A stretch of 64,000 nucleotides of DNA, taken from assembly GCF_020524885.1 (NCBI RefSeq), contig NZ_JAIVKJ010000003.1:293501-357500 (forward strand), in the 5' to 3' direction. The stretch is from Microbulbifer elongatus. GTDB taxonomy: Bacteria > Pseudomonadota > Gammaproteobacteria > Pseudomonadales > Cellvibrionaceae. The position numbers and the translations under genes were made by a program. A model generated the notes under the pieces. That model had not been told where the DNA came from, did not search any database, and was given only the letters and a program-made list of their open reading frames with translations. This document shows, piece by piece, positions 1 to 13,318 of the stretch (position 1 is the stretch's first letter; every line of letters begins with the position of its first letter).

Positions 1-18
1 ATCAGGCTGGAGGTCAGG

Positions 19-1878
19 ATGCAGCGCCTACCCGTAATAACCGCGTTCGGGGGATTCAATCCCGCCGGTCGCAGCTCATTTCATCGCGGCTACAAGCGGC
101 TGGTGCTCGACAATCTCGGCGCATCGGAGCGCACGGATGTACTGTCTGACCTCGCTGCTTTGATGGGGTTGCGCACCGGCGATGCGGCGCAGGGCGCGCT
201 GAGCCCGGAGCTGGAGCAGCAGGTACTGCAGGGTACCCTGGTGCGGGAGCTGGAGTCGCGCTTCTACGATTACCGCAATTGCCATTTCCACCAGGCTGCG
301 GACCTGAAGAGTGAAAACGGGTTCAGCTTTGAAATGTCTGCGCGTCAGTTGCCGAACCCGCTGCCGGCAGACTGGAAGCTTGAAACCCTTGAGAACGGTC
401 GCGTGCGTGTACACGCCGCCAGCCTTTCCGTCATGCTGGACAGCCATCGGGAGATTTCGGTGGCCTCTGCGGGGCAGCTTCCCACCGGCTTCGAGCCCGG
501 CCAGCAATACAATTCGCGTTTTCATCCGCGCGGCCTTCAGTTGGCAATCCTCGGGGCTTCTGACGCGGTGCAGTCCCTGGGCATTGACTGGGAGCTGGTG
601 TCAGAGAAGGCGGGGCCCGACAAGATTTCCGTGTACGCCAGTTCTGCCATGAGTCAGCTGGATACCAATGGCAATGGTGGGTTGCTGCAATCCCGTTTGC
701 GCGGTGGCCGTGTTAGCTCCAAACAGCTGGCTCTGGGGTTGACCAGCATGCCGGCGGATTTCGTGAACGCCTATGTTCTGGGAAGTGTAGGCACCACCGG
801 AGCGGTTGCCGGCGCCTGTGCTACTTATCTGTACAATCTGCGTGCTGCGGTGGAAGACATTCGCTGTGGCCGCGCGCGGGTTGCCGTCGTGGGTGCTGCC
901 GAAGCGCCGCTGGTCCCGGAAGTGGTCGATGGTTACACGACCATGGGGGCGCTGGCGAATCTGGATGGTCTACGCAAGATTTTCGGCGACGAGATCGATT
1001 TCCGTCGTGCCAGTCGCCCGTTTGGTGAAAACTGCGGTTTCACCCTCGGCGAGGGCAGTCAGTGGGTTGTGCTGATGGACGACGAACTGGCGCTGGAATT
1101 GGGCGCGCCCATTCATGGCGCTGTTGCAAACGTGTTCGTCAATGCCGACGGCCCCAAGAAATCCATCTCCGCGCCCGGTCCCGGCAATTACTTGACGGTG
1201 GCGCGCGCCATGTCTGAAGTTCGCGCGATTCTCGGTGAAGAAAGCCTTCGTCATCGCAGCTTTGTACAGGCGCACGGCTCCAGTACCCCGCAGAACCGGG
1301 TGACCGAGTCAGCGATTTTTGATCGGCTCGCCGGCGCTTTTGGTATCGAGGGCTGGCCCGTGTGCGCGGTGAAGGCGTTTCTCGGCCACACCGTCGCTGC
1401 AGCCAGCGGCGATCAATTGATTACCAGCCTGGGCATCTTCAACCGCGGTATCCTGCCGGGTATTACGACCATTGATAAAGTTGCGGACGACGTGCACCAC
1501 GAGCACCTGTCCCTGTCTATGGCGCATGTGGAGCGCGACCCGGAATCTCTGGACGTGGCCTTCCTGAACTCCAAGGGTTTTGGCGGCAATAATGCGACCG
1601 CCAGTGTCCTGGCTCCCCATATTACGGAAAAAATGCTGGCAAAACGCCACGGCGAACAGGCCATGAGCGCTTACCGCAAGCGTAGCGAGGCGCCGGCAGA
1701 ACGATCTGCAGCCTATGATGCGCGTGCCAGCCGCGGGGACCTGGATGCGATTTATCGCTTTGGTGAGGGCCTGATTGACGAGTCCGGGATTACCCTGGAT
1801 GGCGCACAGATGTCCCTGCCGGGTGTTGCCGGGAGTGTATCCCTGCCGGATGAAAATCCGTTCGCTGATATGGTGTGA
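19..1878 (+). CDS. fabY: Beta-ketoacyl-ACP synthase, FabY type
   Basis: Condensing enzyme of the thiolase superfamily. FabY of Pseudomonas aeruginosa starts fatty acid synthesis by condensing acetyl-CoA with malonyl-ACP, replacing FabH there. The 619-residue length fits FabY (about 635) rather than FabF or FabB (about 410). The Cys-His-His triad is visible: Cys267 in GACATYLYNL, His419 in AHGSSTP and His457 in FLGHTVAA. The N-terminus PVITAFGGFNPAGRSSFH and the segment FEPGQQYNSRFHPRGLQ are typical of this long subfamily. The ATG at 19 is preceded by GGAGG at 9-13, so the start is well supported although the window begins just upstream. Assignment is from remembered family similarity; the use of acetyl-CoA as substrate is inferred. 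Confidence 0.88.
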   Translation: MQRLPVITAFGGFNPAGRSSFHRGYKRLVLDNLGASERTDVLSDLAALMGLRTGDAAQGALSPELEQQVLQGTLVRELESRFYDYRNCHFHQAADLKSENGFSFEMSARQLPNPLPADWKLETLENGRVRVHAASLSVMLDSHREISVASAGQLPTGFEPGQQYNSRFHPRGLQLAILGASDAVQSLGIDWELVSEKAGPDKISVYASSAMSQLDTNGNGGLLQSRLRGGRVSSKQLALGLTSMPADFVNAYVLGSVGTTGAVAGACATYLYNLRAAVEDIRCGRARVAVVGAAEAPLVPEVVDGYTTMGALANLDGLRKIFGDEIDFRRASRPFGENCGFTLGEGSQWVVLMDDELALELGAPIHGAVANVFVNADGPKKSISAPGPGNYLTVARAMSEVRAILGEESLRHRSFVQAHGSSTPQNRVTESAIFDRLAGAFGIEGWPVCAVKAFLGHTVAAASGDQLITSLGIFNRGILPGITTIDKVADDVHHEHLSLSMAHVERDPESLDVAFLNSKGFGGNNATASVLAPHITEKMLAKRHGEQAMSAYRKRSEAPAERSAAYDARASRGDLDAIYRFGEGLIDESGITLDGAQMSLPGVAGSVSLPDENPFADMV

Positions 1879-1981
1879 CCGCAAACCGGGTGCTGTGCTG
1901 CAGCACCATCTACCGGTAGACTTCCTGTTTTAGGTGCCTCTCTTGTCGAGGTGCAGGGGGCAGGCAGTCAGGCGGGGCCAG

Positions 1982-2572
1982 ATGACGGAAAAGGAAGCGA
2001 AAACGGTAACGGCAGATGCTGCCGGTGGCGATGATGTTGGTGCAAGGCTGAAATCCGTGCGCCAGATGCACGGCTGGTCCCAGCGCGAAATGGCCAAGCG
2101 CGCGGGGGTCACCAATGCCACTATCTCCCTGATCGAGCAGGGGCGTGTCAGTCCCTCCGTCGGTTCCCTCAAGAAAGTGCTGAACGGCATCCCCATGTCG
2201 CTGGCCGACTTTTTTACTTTTCAATTTGACAGTCAGCCTCAGGTGTTTTTTCGCGCGACGGAGATGCCCAATGTCGGGCCCGGTCCAATCCAGTACCGGC
2301 TGCTTGGTGCTGGCAATACCCAGCGCAATATGTCGATTCTCTATGAGGTTTATCCCCCGGGCGAAGACACCGGACCAGAGTTACTGAGCCACGATGGCGA
2401 AGAGGGCGGCATTGTGGTGTCCGGCGAGCTTGAGGTGACCGTTGGCGGAGAGGTTGCTCTGCTTGGGCCTGGTGATGGTTACTATTTTAATAGCCGGCGC
2501 CCGCATCGCTTTCGCAACCCGGGAGATTGCGATTGTGTGCTCGTTAGTGCCAACAACCCACCGAGTGTGTGA
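1982..2572 (+). CDS. XRE-family regulator with C-terminal cupin domain (PuuR/PauR-like)
   Basis: Predicted cytoplasmic DNA-binding regulator of 196 residues. Residues 20-78 form an XRE-type helix-turn-helix (ARLKSVRQMHGWSQREMAKR, then VTNATISLIEQG). Residues about 105-190 form a cupin barrel with candidate metal or ligand residues His137, Glu141 and His175. This architecture is that of PuuR/PauR, which sense polyamines and control their catabolism; the ligand here is unknown. I chose the ATG at 1982 over a GTG at 1934 because the HTH begins 19 residues later, as usual in the family, and the extra 16 residues look non-coding. No polyamine genes lie nearby, so a polyamine role is only family-based. 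Confidence 0.85.
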   Translation: MTEKEAKTVTADAAGGDDVGARLKSVRQMHGWSQREMAKRAGVTNATISLIEQGRVSPSVGSLKKVLNGIPMSLADFFTFQFDSQPQVFFRATEMPNVGPGPIQYRLLGAGNTQRNMSILYEVYPPGEDTGPELLSHDGEEGGIVVSGELEVTVGGEVALLGPGDGYYFNSRRPHRFRNPGDCDCVLVSANNPPSV

Positions 2573-2917
2573 GCAGTTTCTATATTCTTTTTACCTTTCC
2601 GCAAATGCTCCCATGGTTGAGTCGCTTTGATTGTTGTTTCTTGCGACAGTTTGGTTGAAATTTGTACTCCGGGAGTGCCGGGCCGCCATTCGCGCATCAA
2701 ACCGGACAGTAGATATGGCGGAAATGGTATTCAAACGAGCGTTTTAATCTGGCTATACTTGGGCGTTGACCGATTTTGGTGAATGCGTCATCAGCTGGTT
2801 ACAGCTGCGCCTTACTCTTGGCGAAAGGCAATCCCGAAATCTGTCTTGCTCAACCCGACCCCCGGACCGGTGTATTCCCTGGAGTTGCACCGCGATCACC
2901 AATAAATGAGGTCAATA
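2573..2917. other. Intergenic region upstream of fadBA
   Basis: A 345-base gap. I see the fadB promoter and a PsrA-like operator (listed separately) at 2730-2759, followed by about 155 bases of leader with no convincing ORF. No clear terminator for the preceding regulator gene is visible. Confidence 0.5.
2730..2759 (+). promoter_or_regulatory. Candidate fadBA promoter with PsrA-like operator
   Basis: TTCAAA (2730-2735), an 18-base spacer and TATACT (2754-2759) resemble a sigma70 promoter. Within it, TTCAAAC-GAGC-GTTTTAA (2730-2747) is an imperfect palindrome whose core CAAAC-N4-GTTTT matches the Pseudomonas PsrA motif G/CAAAC(N2-4)GTTTG/C except for the last base. PsrA represses fadBA in P. 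aeruginosa and is released by long-chain acyl-CoA. The overlap with the -35 region is what a repressor site would need. Confidence 0.5.
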
Positions 2918-6261
<3,344 letters not shown>

Positions 6262-6291
6262 CTCCCGGCTACTCAACCTGTGCCTGATCAA

Positions 6292-6325
6292 AACGGGGCG
6301 CCCGAAAGGGCGCCCCGTTGTTTTT
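6292..6325 (+). terminator. Rho-independent terminator after fadBA
   Basis: A perfect 12-bp stem (6292-6303 with 6308-6319) capped by a GAAA tetraloop and followed by a T-rich run to 6325. It ends the fadBA transcript and separates it from the tRNA gene. Confidence 0.92.
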
Positions 6326-6358
6326 CAGGCCCACTGCGCCGATACCGGCGCGGTTTTG

Positions 6359-6387
6359 TTGAAGCCCTGTGTCCACTGTGGCACAAT
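6359..6387 (+). promoter_or_regulatory. Candidate sigma70 promoter for tRNA-Leu
   Basis: TTGAAG (6359-6364), 17-base spacer, CACAAT (6382-6387). Each box matches consensus at four positions and the spacing is ideal. A start near 6394 would give a leader of about 70 bases before the mature tRNA. Confidence 0.45.
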
Positions 6388-6465
6388 CTGCTCCCCTCGC
6401 TGCGGGACTGCTTGGATTTTGTTTAAAAATCCATGCAAATCAACAGTTTAGCGCGGTGAGGTTGC

Positions 6466-6550
<85 letters not shown>

Positions 6551-6725
6551 AACAAGTTTTTGCAGTCCGTGCCCTTTTGCACATTCTTTCCAGAAGGGAG
6601 GTTGTGCGGCGCGGGCTGTTTGTATTTGGCGGCCGGCCAGTGATTGCCGGCGCAACGCTAGTCGCTGGTGCTAGGGCTTCCCGTAGCCCGGCATCTGTGA
6701 AGAGAAAAGTCTCACGAGGATTATC

Positions 6726-8039
6726 ATGCAGGTTTCCATTGAAACAACTTCCGGTCTGGAACGTCGCTTAACGGTCAATTTGCCGGCAGAAGTCGTCGAT
6801 AAGGAAGTTGACAAGCGTCTTCAGCAGGCGTCCAAAACCGTGCGCATCAACGGCTTCCGCAAAGGTAAGGTGCCGATGAAGGTTGTACGTCAGCGTTTTG
6901 GTGCTGGTGTCCGTCAGGAAGTCCTGGGTGAGATGATGAGCCGCTCGTTCTACGAAGCGGTACAGAAAGAGCAGGTTAAGCCAGCAGGTCAGCCGAGCAT
7001 TGAAGCGAAAAACGTAACCCCGGGCGAGAACCTGGAATACGTTGCGACTTTCGAAGTCTACCCGGAAGTTTCCCTGATCGATCTCGGTGAAGTGTCCGTT
7101 GAGCGCCCGAAAGCAGAAGTAACCGATGCCGACGTTGACAATATGATCGACGTCCTGCGCAAGCAGCAGTCCGGCTGGAAAGAAACCAAGCGCAAGGCGC
7201 AGAAAGGCGACCGTGTAACCATCAACTTCGTTGGCCGCAAGGACGGTGAAGAGTTTGAAGGTGGCAAGGGCGAAGATCACAAGCTGATCCTGGGTTCCGG
7301 TAGCATGATCCCCGGTTTCGAAGATGGCATCATCGGCATGAAGCCCGGTGAGGAAAAGGAAGTGGAAGTCACTTTCCCGGAAGACTACCAGGCAGAAAAC
7401 CTGGCCGGTGCTGAAGCTGTATTCACCATCAAGGTAACCGCTTCCGAGAAGCCTGAGCTGCCTGAGCTGAATGACGAGTTCTTCGCTGCTTACGGTGTAG
7501 AAGAGGGTGGTGAAGAGAAGTTCCGCGAAGAAGTCCGTGGTAACATGGAGCGCGAACTGAAGAATGCTGCGCTGAACAAGGTCAAGACCCAGGTTATGGA
7601 CCAGCTGTTCGAGAAGCACGAAGTAGAAATCCCAGCTGCACTGGTTCAGGGTGAAGTTCAGACCCTGCGTGGCCAGATGGTTCAGCAGTTCGGTGGTCAG
7701 ATCAAGCCTGAAGACGCGGCCAAGATGCTGCCGGACACCATGTTTGAAGACCAGGCCAAGCGCCGTGTTGTTCTGGGTCTCGTAGTTGGTGAGATCGTTA
7801 AAGAGAACAAGCTGGCGGTAGATGGCGATCGCGTTAAAGCGAAAGTTGAAGAACTGGCTTCTACCTATCAGCAGCCGGAAGAGGTGGTTGAATACTACTT
7901 CAACAACCGCGAGCTGCTCGCTGGTGTTGAGTCTGTTGTTCTCGAAGATCAGGTCGTCGACTTTGTTCTGGACAAGGCCAAGGTCAGCGAAGTCGAAAGC
8001 ACTTACGACGACGTTATCAAGCCGCAAAAACAGGCTTGA
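6726..8039 (+). CDS. tig: Trigger factor
   Basis: Ribosome-associated chaperone and peptidyl-prolyl isomerase of 437 residues (E. coli 432). The N-terminal domain has the ribosome L23-docking signature GFRKGKVPMKV at residues 43-53. A central FKBP-type domain at about 160-245 contains GDRVTINFVGRKDGEEFEGG and GSGSMIPGFEDGIIGMKPGE. The C-terminal helical chaperone domain fills the rest. AGGA five bases before ATG 6726 supports the start. It heads the tig-clpP-clpX-lon proteostasis cluster, and a terminator at 8050 makes it a separate unit from clpP. Confidence 0.97.
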   Translation: MQVSIETTSGLERRLTVNLPAEVVDKEVDKRLQQASKTVRINGFRKGKVPMKVVRQRFGAGVRQEVLGEMMSRSFYEAVQKEQVKPAGQPSIEAKNVTPGENLEYVATFEVYPEVSLIDLGEVSVERPKAEVTDADVDNMIDVLRKQQSGWKETKRKAQKGDRVTINFVGRKDGEEFEGGKGEDHKLILGSGSMIPGFEDGIIGMKPGEEKEVEVTFPEDYQAENLAGAEAVFTIKVTASEKPELPELNDEFFAAYGVEEGGEEKFREEVRGNMERELKNAALNKVKTQVMDQLFEKHEVEIPAALVQGEVQTLRGQMVQQFGGQIKPEDAAKMLPDTMFEDQAKRRVVLGLVVGEIVKENKLAVDGDRVKAKVEELASTYQQPEEVVEYYFNNRELLAGVESVVLEDQVVDFVLDKAKVSEVESTYDDVIKPQKQA

Positions 8040-8049
8040 TGACAAGAAG

Positions 8050-8074
8050 CGGCCACCATCCGGTGGCCGTTTTT
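8050..8074 (+). terminator. Rho-independent terminator after tig
   Basis: Stem CGGCCACC (8050-8057) and GGTGGCCG (8062-8069), a four-base loop, then TTTTT at 8070-8074. It begins 11 bases after the tig stop. Confidence 0.93.
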
Positions 8075-8207
8075 ACTTTGCTGGCAAGCTTCTGAATGTG
8101 ACCAATATATTCTGTGTATGCCGCATGCGTGAAGAGCCTGCCGTTGCCCGATATTCTCCTCCTCCTGTCTCTTAATTTTCCCTCAGAACCCAACTGGCTT
8201 TATGGTC

Positions 8208-8237
8208 CTTGAGCAGTTAAGCTCAGACTGACCATAT
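8208..8237 (+). promoter_or_regulatory. Possible heat-shock (sigma32) promoter for clpP
   Basis: CTTGAG (8208-8213), 16-base spacer, GACCATAT (8230-8237), compared with the sigma32 consensus CTTGAA-N12-17-CCCCATNT. The -10 box matches six of eight positions and the spacer is near the upper limit, so this is weaker than the clpX and lon candidates. Confidence 0.35.
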
Positions 8238-8313
8238 GTTTCAGGGTTGTGCCTTTTTTGAGCACGCTCGTTCTGTAGTCGCCTAATACGCCGAAAAAGG
8301 AAGCATCGTATCC

Positions 8314-8958
8314 ATGGCATATATTGATAATTCTGTGAACGCCAAAGAAATTCTCGCCACTGGCGGCCTGGTACCCATGGTGGTTGAACAGACCGCGAGA
8401 GGGGAGCGTTCGTTTGATATCTATTCCCGTCTTCTCAAAGAGCGGGTGATTTTTCTTGTTGGGCCGGTCGAAGACCACATGGCTAACCTGGTGGTTGCTC
8501 AGCTGTTGTTCCTGGAGGCGGAAAACCCCGACAAGGATATCCATCTGTATATCAACTCGCCGGGTGGTTCAGTGACTGCAGGTATGTCCATTTACGACAC
8601 CATGCAGTTCATCAAGCCCGATGTCAGCACTATGTGTATTGGTCAGGCCTGTAGCATGGGTGCTTTCCTGTTGACTGCAGGTGCCGAGGGCAAGCGCTAC
8701 GCAACCCCGAATTCCCGGGTAATGATCCACCAGCCGAGCGGCGGTGCCCAGGGGCAGGCATCGGATATCCATATCCACGCCCAGGAAATTCTCAAGATTC
8801 GCTCCCGTTTGAATGAGTTGATGGCGCATCACACCGGGCGCAGCGTTGCGGATATCGAGCGTGATACCGATCGGGATCGCTTCCTGAGCGCTGATGAAGC
8901 AAAGGAATACGGCCTTGTGGATGAGGTGCTGGCCCGCCGCCAGGCTATGGGCAAGTAA
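8314..8958 (+). CDS. clpP: ATP-dependent Clp protease proteolytic subunit ClpP
   Basis: Serine protease of 214 residues that forms the two-ring tetradecameric chamber used by ClpX and ClpA. The triad is Ser114 in [11 protein letters not shown], His139 in [11 protein letters not shown] and Asp188 in DTDRDRFLS, each three residues beyond the E. coli precursor numbering (111, 136, 185). The first roughly 15 residues are probably a self-removed propeptide. AAAGGAAG lies about ten bases before ATG 8314. clpX follows 228 bases downstream with its own promoter candidate. No terminator is visible between them, so read-through is possible. Confidence 0.97.
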   Translation: MAYIDNSVNAKEILATGGLVPMVVEQTARGERSFDIYSRLLKERVIFLVGPVEDHMANLVVAQLLFLEAENPDKDIHLYINSPGGSVTAGMSIYDTMQFIKPDVSTMCIGQACSMGAFLLTAGAEGKRYATPNSRVMIHQPSGGAQGQASDIHIHAQEILKIRSRLNELMAHHTGRSVADIERDTDRDRFLSADEAKEYGLVDEVLARRQAMGK

Positions 8959-9097
8959 TACCTTAATACCGTTTATTGGGCATTAATTGTCTAAATTCGT
9001 CTGCGGAAGTCGGAGCCCTGTTCTTCAATGGGTGGGAGTTGCGAGCACTTCATCTGGGGTCGCTTCTCCCTGACTTCCGCGGACACGGATAAAAAAG

Positions 9098-9126
9098 CTT
9101 GAAAAACCTGCCAAAAGGCCGCATCT
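9098..9126 (+). promoter_or_regulatory. Candidate heat-shock (sigma32) promoter for clpX
   Basis: CTTGAA (9098-9103), followed by three further A residues, a 15-base spacer, then CCGCATCT (9119-9126). This matches sigma32 consensus fully in the -35 box and at seven of eight positions in the -10 box. A start near 9134 would leave a leader of about 50 bases to ATG 9187. Confidence 0.6.
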
Positions 9127-9186
9127 TGCTTATGAACCCTATTTGCCGCCGCATTTCGGCTGGCTGCCAGACCACGGAGTACATAG

Positions 9187-10473
9187 ATGACTGATCAGAA
9201 CAGCGGAGAAGATAACGGCAAACTCCTTTACTGTTCCTTCTGTGGCAAGAGCCAGCAGGAAGTACGCAAGCTGATCGCGGGTCCATCTGTTTACATCTGC
9301 GATGAGTGTGTCGAGCTCTGCACAGATATCATCCGCGAAGAAGTACAGGAATCTGTCGATGGTGACGATTCCCGCCTGCCGACGCCGCAGGAAATTACTG
9401 AAATTCTCGACCAGTACGTCATCGGCCAGGCCCGCGCCAAAAAGGTGCTGGCGGTAGCGGTATACAACCACTACAAGCGCCTGCGCACCAGCAAGGGTGT
9501 GAAAGGCAAAGACGACGTCGAACTGGGCAAATCCAACATTCTGCTGGTTGGTCCTACCGGTAGTGGTAAAACCCTGCTGGCAGAGACTCTGGCTCGTCTG
9601 CTGAACGTGCCGTTTACTATCGCTGACGCCACCACGCTGACCGAAGCCGGTTATGTGGGGGAAGACGTTGAAAACATTATTCAGAAGCTTCTGCAGAAGT
9701 GTGATTACGATGTAGAGAAGGCTCAGCAGGGCATTGTGTACATCGATGAAATCGACAAGATTTCGCGCAAGTCTGACAACCCCTCCATTACCCGGGATGT
9801 ATCTGGTGAGGGTGTGCAGCAGGCTCTGTTGAAGCTGATCGAAGGCACTGTGGCGTCGGTTCCTCCTCAGGGTGGCCGCAAGCATCCCCAGCAGGAATTC
9901 CTGCAGGTGGATACGTCCAACATCCTGTTTATCTGTGGCGGTGCTTTTGCCGGATTGGACAAGGTCATTCGCGATCGCTCCGAGAAAGGTGGTATTGGTT
10001 TCTCTGCTGAGGTGAAGTCCAAAGACGCAACCAGCAATTTCGGTGAGGTCCTGCTGGATCTTGAGCCGGAAGACCTGGTGCGCTACGGCCTGATTCCAGA
10101 ATTCGTTGGTCGTCTTCCCGTGACCGCGACCTTGGAAGAGCTGGATCGCGCTGCTCTGGTGCAAATCCTGACCGCGCCGCGCAACGCGTTGACCAAGCAG
10201 TACGCAAAGCTGTTTGACATGGAAGGCGTCGAGCTCGATTTCCGTCCCGACGCGCTGGATGCGGTGGCCACCAAGGCCATGGAGCGCAAAACCGGTGCTC
10301 GCGGCCTGCGCTCGATCATGGAGTCGGTGCTGCTGGAAACCATGTACGATATCCCCTCTATGGATAACGTTGCCAAAGTCGTTATCGATGAGGCCGTTAT
10401 CAAGGGTGAGTCTGCGCCGCTTCTGGTCTATGAGCAGGCGGAGCAACCCCAGAAGGCAGCTCCCGAGGAGTAA
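9187..10473 (+). CDS. clpX: Clp protease ATP-binding subunit ClpX
   Basis: AAA+ unfoldase of 428 residues that recognises substrates, including SsrA-tagged proteins, and feeds them into ClpP. The N-terminal zinc-binding domain has Cys16, Cys19, Cys38 and Cys41. Walker A is GPTGSGKT at 122-129 and Walker B is IVYIDEID with Asp187 and Glu188. The sensor and pore segments are of normal length. Its terminator at 10523 isolates it from lon. A consensus-like sigma32 promoter upstream suggests heat induction independent of clpP. Confidence 0.97.
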   Translation: MTDQNSGEDNGKLLYCSFCGKSQQEVRKLIAGPSVYICDECVELCTDIIREEVQESVDGDDSRLPTPQEITEILDQYVIGQARAKKVLAVAVYNHYKRLRTSKGVKGKDDVELGKSNILLVGPTGSGKTLLAETLARLLNVPFTIADATTLTEAGYVGEDVENIIQKLLQKCDYDVEKAQQGIVYIDEIDKISRKSDNPSITRDVSGEGVQQALLKLIEGTVASVPPQGGRKHPQQEFLQVDTSNILFICGGAFAGLDKVIRDRSEKGGIGFSAEVKSKDATSNFGEVLLDLEPEDLVRYGLIPEFVGRLPVTATLEELDRAALVQILTAPRNALTKQYAKLFDMEGVELDFRPDALDAVATKAMERKTGARGLRSIMESVLLETMYDIPSMDNVAKVVIDEAVIKGESAPLLVYEQAEQPQKAAPEE

Positions 10474-10522
10474 GAGCTGGAGGCTCAAGCCCAATGGCCC
10501 GCCCGCTGAAGGCAGGTTCACG

Positions 10523-10547
10523 AAAAGCCCCGTAGAGGGGCTTTTTT
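10523..10547 (+). terminator. Rho-independent terminator after clpX
   Basis: Stem AAAAGCCCC (10523-10531) and GGGGCTTTT (10537-10545) with a five-base loop, ending in six T residues to 10547. Confidence 0.92.
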
Positions 10548-10705
10548 GTGTCTGCTGGAAACATCATCCTGTCGACTGATCGAGAATTACTCTTGCAGCG
10601 TAGATTTCTGTGCTAATACATGTTGTTGCACCGGAATTTGCATGTTCCATGACCATCAATCAACGCGCTGAATTAAACTAATTTTGCTGCGTCAGTCTGG
10701 GCGGG

Positions 10706-10733
10706 CTTGTTATTCTGACCCTTGCCCCCAACT
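10706..10733 (+). promoter_or_regulatory. Candidate heat-shock (sigma32) promoter for lon
   Basis: CTTGTT (10706-10711), 14-base spacer, CCCCAACT (10726-10733). The -10 element matches seven of eight positions of CCCCATNT and the spacer is ideal. lon is a sigma32 gene in E. coli and many relatives. The start would lie about 130 bases before ATG 10871. Confidence 0.55.
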
Positions 10734-10870
10734 TAGGTTTTGAACTGGCGCACACCGGTTGACCCTCAGGGTGCTTTCGCTACCGAACCCACCCCGCGAG
10801 GAGTGCTACCGTTGACGAATAAGTCGCCAAATTGGTGGCCGCGAGCCGCCTGAAGGCCGAGAGGAGTTTT

Positions 10871-13276
10871 ATGGACCAGCCATCCGAGACCTTGAACGAA
10901 TACCCTTTATTGCCACTGCGTGATGTGGTGGTGTATCCCCATATGGTGATTCCGCTGTTTGTGGGGCGGGAGAAGTCCATCGATGCGTTGGAAGAGGCCA
11001 TGCGCAGCGATAAACAGGTGCTGCTGGTCGCCCAGCGACAGGCTTCGGAAGATGACCCAGGCGCCGATGATGTCTACCGGGTGGGCACCGTTGCCAGCGT
11101 GCTGCAGTTATTGAAGCTGCCCGACGGTACCGTGAAGGTGCTGGTGGAAGGTGGCCATCGGGTGAAGGTTGAAGAGATCAAGGAGGGCGATAAACACTAT
11201 CGTGCCACCGTCTCCACACTGGATTCCGAGGAGTTGCCGGAGGCTGAAGCTGAGGCCCTGGTGCGCTCTGCAATGTCGCAGTTTGAACAGTATGTCAGTG
11301 TCAGCAAGAAAGTCCCGAATGAGGTAATGACCTCTTTATCTGGAATCGACGAGCCCGGCCGCCTCGCAGATACCATTGCCGCGCATATGTCACTGGATCT
11401 TCCGCAGAAGCAGGAATTGCTCGAAACCGTCAGCGTGAAAGAGCGCCTGGAGCACCTGTTGGGCCTGATGGATTCCGAGATCGACCTTATTCAGGTGGAA
11501 AAGCGAATCCGCGGGCGCGTCAAAAAGCAGATGGAAAAGAGTCAGCGCGAGTACTACCTGAATGAGCAGATGAAAGCCATTCAGAAAGAGTTGGGTGAAA
11601 TCACTGAAGAGCCCAACGAGATCGAAGAGCTCGAACAGAAAATCGCCGACTCCGGGATGTCTGCAGAGGCCGAAAAGAAAACCCGCGCGGAGCTGGGCAA
11701 GCTGAAGATGATGTCGCCCATGTCTGCGGAGGCCTCGGTGTTACGCAGCTATATCGATTGGATGCTCAGCGTACCCTGGAAGAAAACCAGCCGGGTGCGT
11801 CACGACCTGATTAAGGCGGAAGAGATCCTGAACAAGGATCACTACGGTCTGGAAGAGGTCAAGGAGCGTATTCTCGAGTATCTGGCGGTGCAGAAGCGGG
11901 TTAAGAAAGTGAAAGGCCCGATTCTTTGCCTGGTTGGCCCGCCCGGTGTTGGTAAGACGTCTTTGGGCGAGTCCATTGCACGTGCCACCAACCGTAAGTA
12001 TGTGCGCATGGCTCTTGGTGGCGTGCGCGATGAAGCGGAAATCCGCGGCCATCGACGTACCTACATCGGGTCCTTGCCGGGCAAGCTGGTGCAGAAAATT
12101 TCCAAGGTCGGTGTTAAAAATCCGCTGTTCCTGCTGGATGAAGTCGACAAGATGGGGATGGACCACCGTGGCGACCCGGCTTCTGCGTTGCTGGAAGTGC
12201 TGGATCCGGAGCAGAACAAGTCGTTTAACGATCACTACCTGGAAGTGGATTACGACCTCTCCGATGTGATGTTCGTATGTACCTCCAACTCAATGAACAT
12301 TCCTGGGCCGCTGCTCGACCGTATGGAAGTGATCCGTATCCCCGGTTATACCGAGGATGAAAAGCTGAACATCGCCCAGCGCTATCTGATTCCAAAACAG
12401 CGCAAAGCTGCCGGCCTTAAGCCGGAAGAATTGGAGTTGAGTGATGAGACTGTACGCGATGTAGTGCGCTACTACACCCGTGAAGCCGGCGTACGTGGTC
12501 TCGACCGGGAAATGGCGAAAATATGCCGTAAAGTTGTTACCGAGCACGTACGTAAGTCCACCACGAAGAAAGTGGTTATCAAGCCGGATCAGCTGGAAGA
12601 GCTGCTGGGTGTACGCAAGTTCGATTACGGCCGCGCCGAGGAAGAAAATAAAATTGGCCAGGTTACCGGCCTGGCGTGGACAGAAGTGGGGGGCGAACTG
12701 CTTACCATTGAGTCCTCTGCAGTGTCCGGTAAAGGGCGGGTTATCAAAACCGGCTCTCTCGGTGATGTGATGCAGGAGTCCATTCAGGCTGCACTGACCG
12801 TGGTTCGTGCCCGGGCGCAGGCCCTGGGTATTGCCCCGGACTTTCATGAGACCCGGGACATTCACATTCACGTGCCGGAAGGGGCAACACCAAAGGATGG
12901 TCCGTCTGCGGGTATTGCCATGTGCACGGTGCTGGCTTCCGTACTCACAAATATTCCCGTGCGCTCCGATGTCGCCATGACGGGAGAGATTACCCTCCGT
13001 GGAGAAGTCCTGCGCATCGGTGGGCTTAAGGAGAAGCTGCTCGCAGCCCACCGTGGGGGGATCAAAACAGTTCTGATTCCGGCGGACAATGAGCGCGACC
13101 TGAAGGATATTCCGGATAATATTCAGCAGGATCTGGTGATCAAGCCAGTGAAATGGATTGATCAGGTGCTGGAGTACGCTCTGGAAAAAATGCCGAGCCC
13201 ACTCAGTGATGAAGAGTACTCCGCGCTGAAAAAACAGGCGGAAGAGCGCTCCCAGAGATCTATCCAGACTCACTGA
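10871..13276 (+). CDS. lon: ATP-dependent protease Lon
   Basis: Homo-oligomeric AAA+ protease of 801 residues that degrades misfolded and regulatory proteins in the cytoplasm. It has an N-terminal LON substrate-binding domain (from about 12), a coiled-coil linker, an AAA+ module with Walker [10 protein letters not shown], and a C-terminal Ser-Lys protease domain. The dyad is Ser679 in PKDGPSAG and Lys722 in [11 protein letters not shown], identical in number to E. coli. A TTG at 10832 would extend the frame by 13 residues, but ATG 10871 follows GAGGAG and gives the usual MDQ-type N-terminus. A terminator follows at 13319. Confidence 0.97.
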   Translation: MDQPSETLNEYPLLPLRDVVVYPHMVIPLFVGREKSIDALEEAMRSDKQVLLVAQRQASEDDPGADDVYRVGTVASVLQLLKLPDGTVKVLVEGGHRVKVEEIKEGDKHYRATVSTLDSEELPEAEAEALVRSAMSQFEQYVSVSKKVPNEVMTSLSGIDEPGRLADTIAAHMSLDLPQKQELLETVSVKERLEHLLGLMDSEIDLIQVEKRIRGRVKKQMEKSQREYYLNEQMKAIQKELGEITEEPNEIEELEQKIADSGMSAEAEKKTRAELGKLKMMSPMSAEASVLRSYIDWMLSVPWKKTSRVRHDLIKAEEILNKDHYGLEEVKERILEYLAVQKRVKKVKGPILCLVGPPGVGKTSLGESIARATNRKYVRMALGGVRDEAEIRGHRRTYIGSLPGKLVQKISKVGVKNPLFLLDEVDKMGMDHRGDPASALLEVLDPEQNKSFNDHYLEVDYDLSDVMFVCTSNSMNIPGPLLDRMEVIRIPGYTEDEKLNIAQRYLIPKQRKAAGLKPEELELSDETVRDVVRYYTREAGVRGLDREMAKICRKVVTEHVRKSTTKKVVIKPDQLEELLGVRKFDYGRAEEENKIGQVTGLAWTEVGGELLTIESSAVSGKGRVIKTGSLGDVMQESIQAALTVVRARAQALGIAPDFHETRDIHIHVPEGATPKDGPSAGIAMCTVLASVLTNIPVRSDVAMTGEITLRGEVLRIGGLKEKLLAAHRGGIKTVLIPADNERDLKDIPDNIQQDLVIKPVKWIDQVLEYALEKMPSPLSDEEYSALKKQAEERSQRSIQTH

Positions 13277-13318
13277 TCTCTGGCTCGCAACTTCACTGCA
13301 TAAAACGTTACGACACTG

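Larger units (their letters stand above)
10474..10870. other. Intergenic region clpX-lon
   Basis: A 397-base gap. It holds the clpX terminator (10523-10547) and a candidate sigma32 promoter for lon (10706-10733), both listed separately. No credible ORF or RNA gene is visible in the remainder. Confidence 0.5.
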
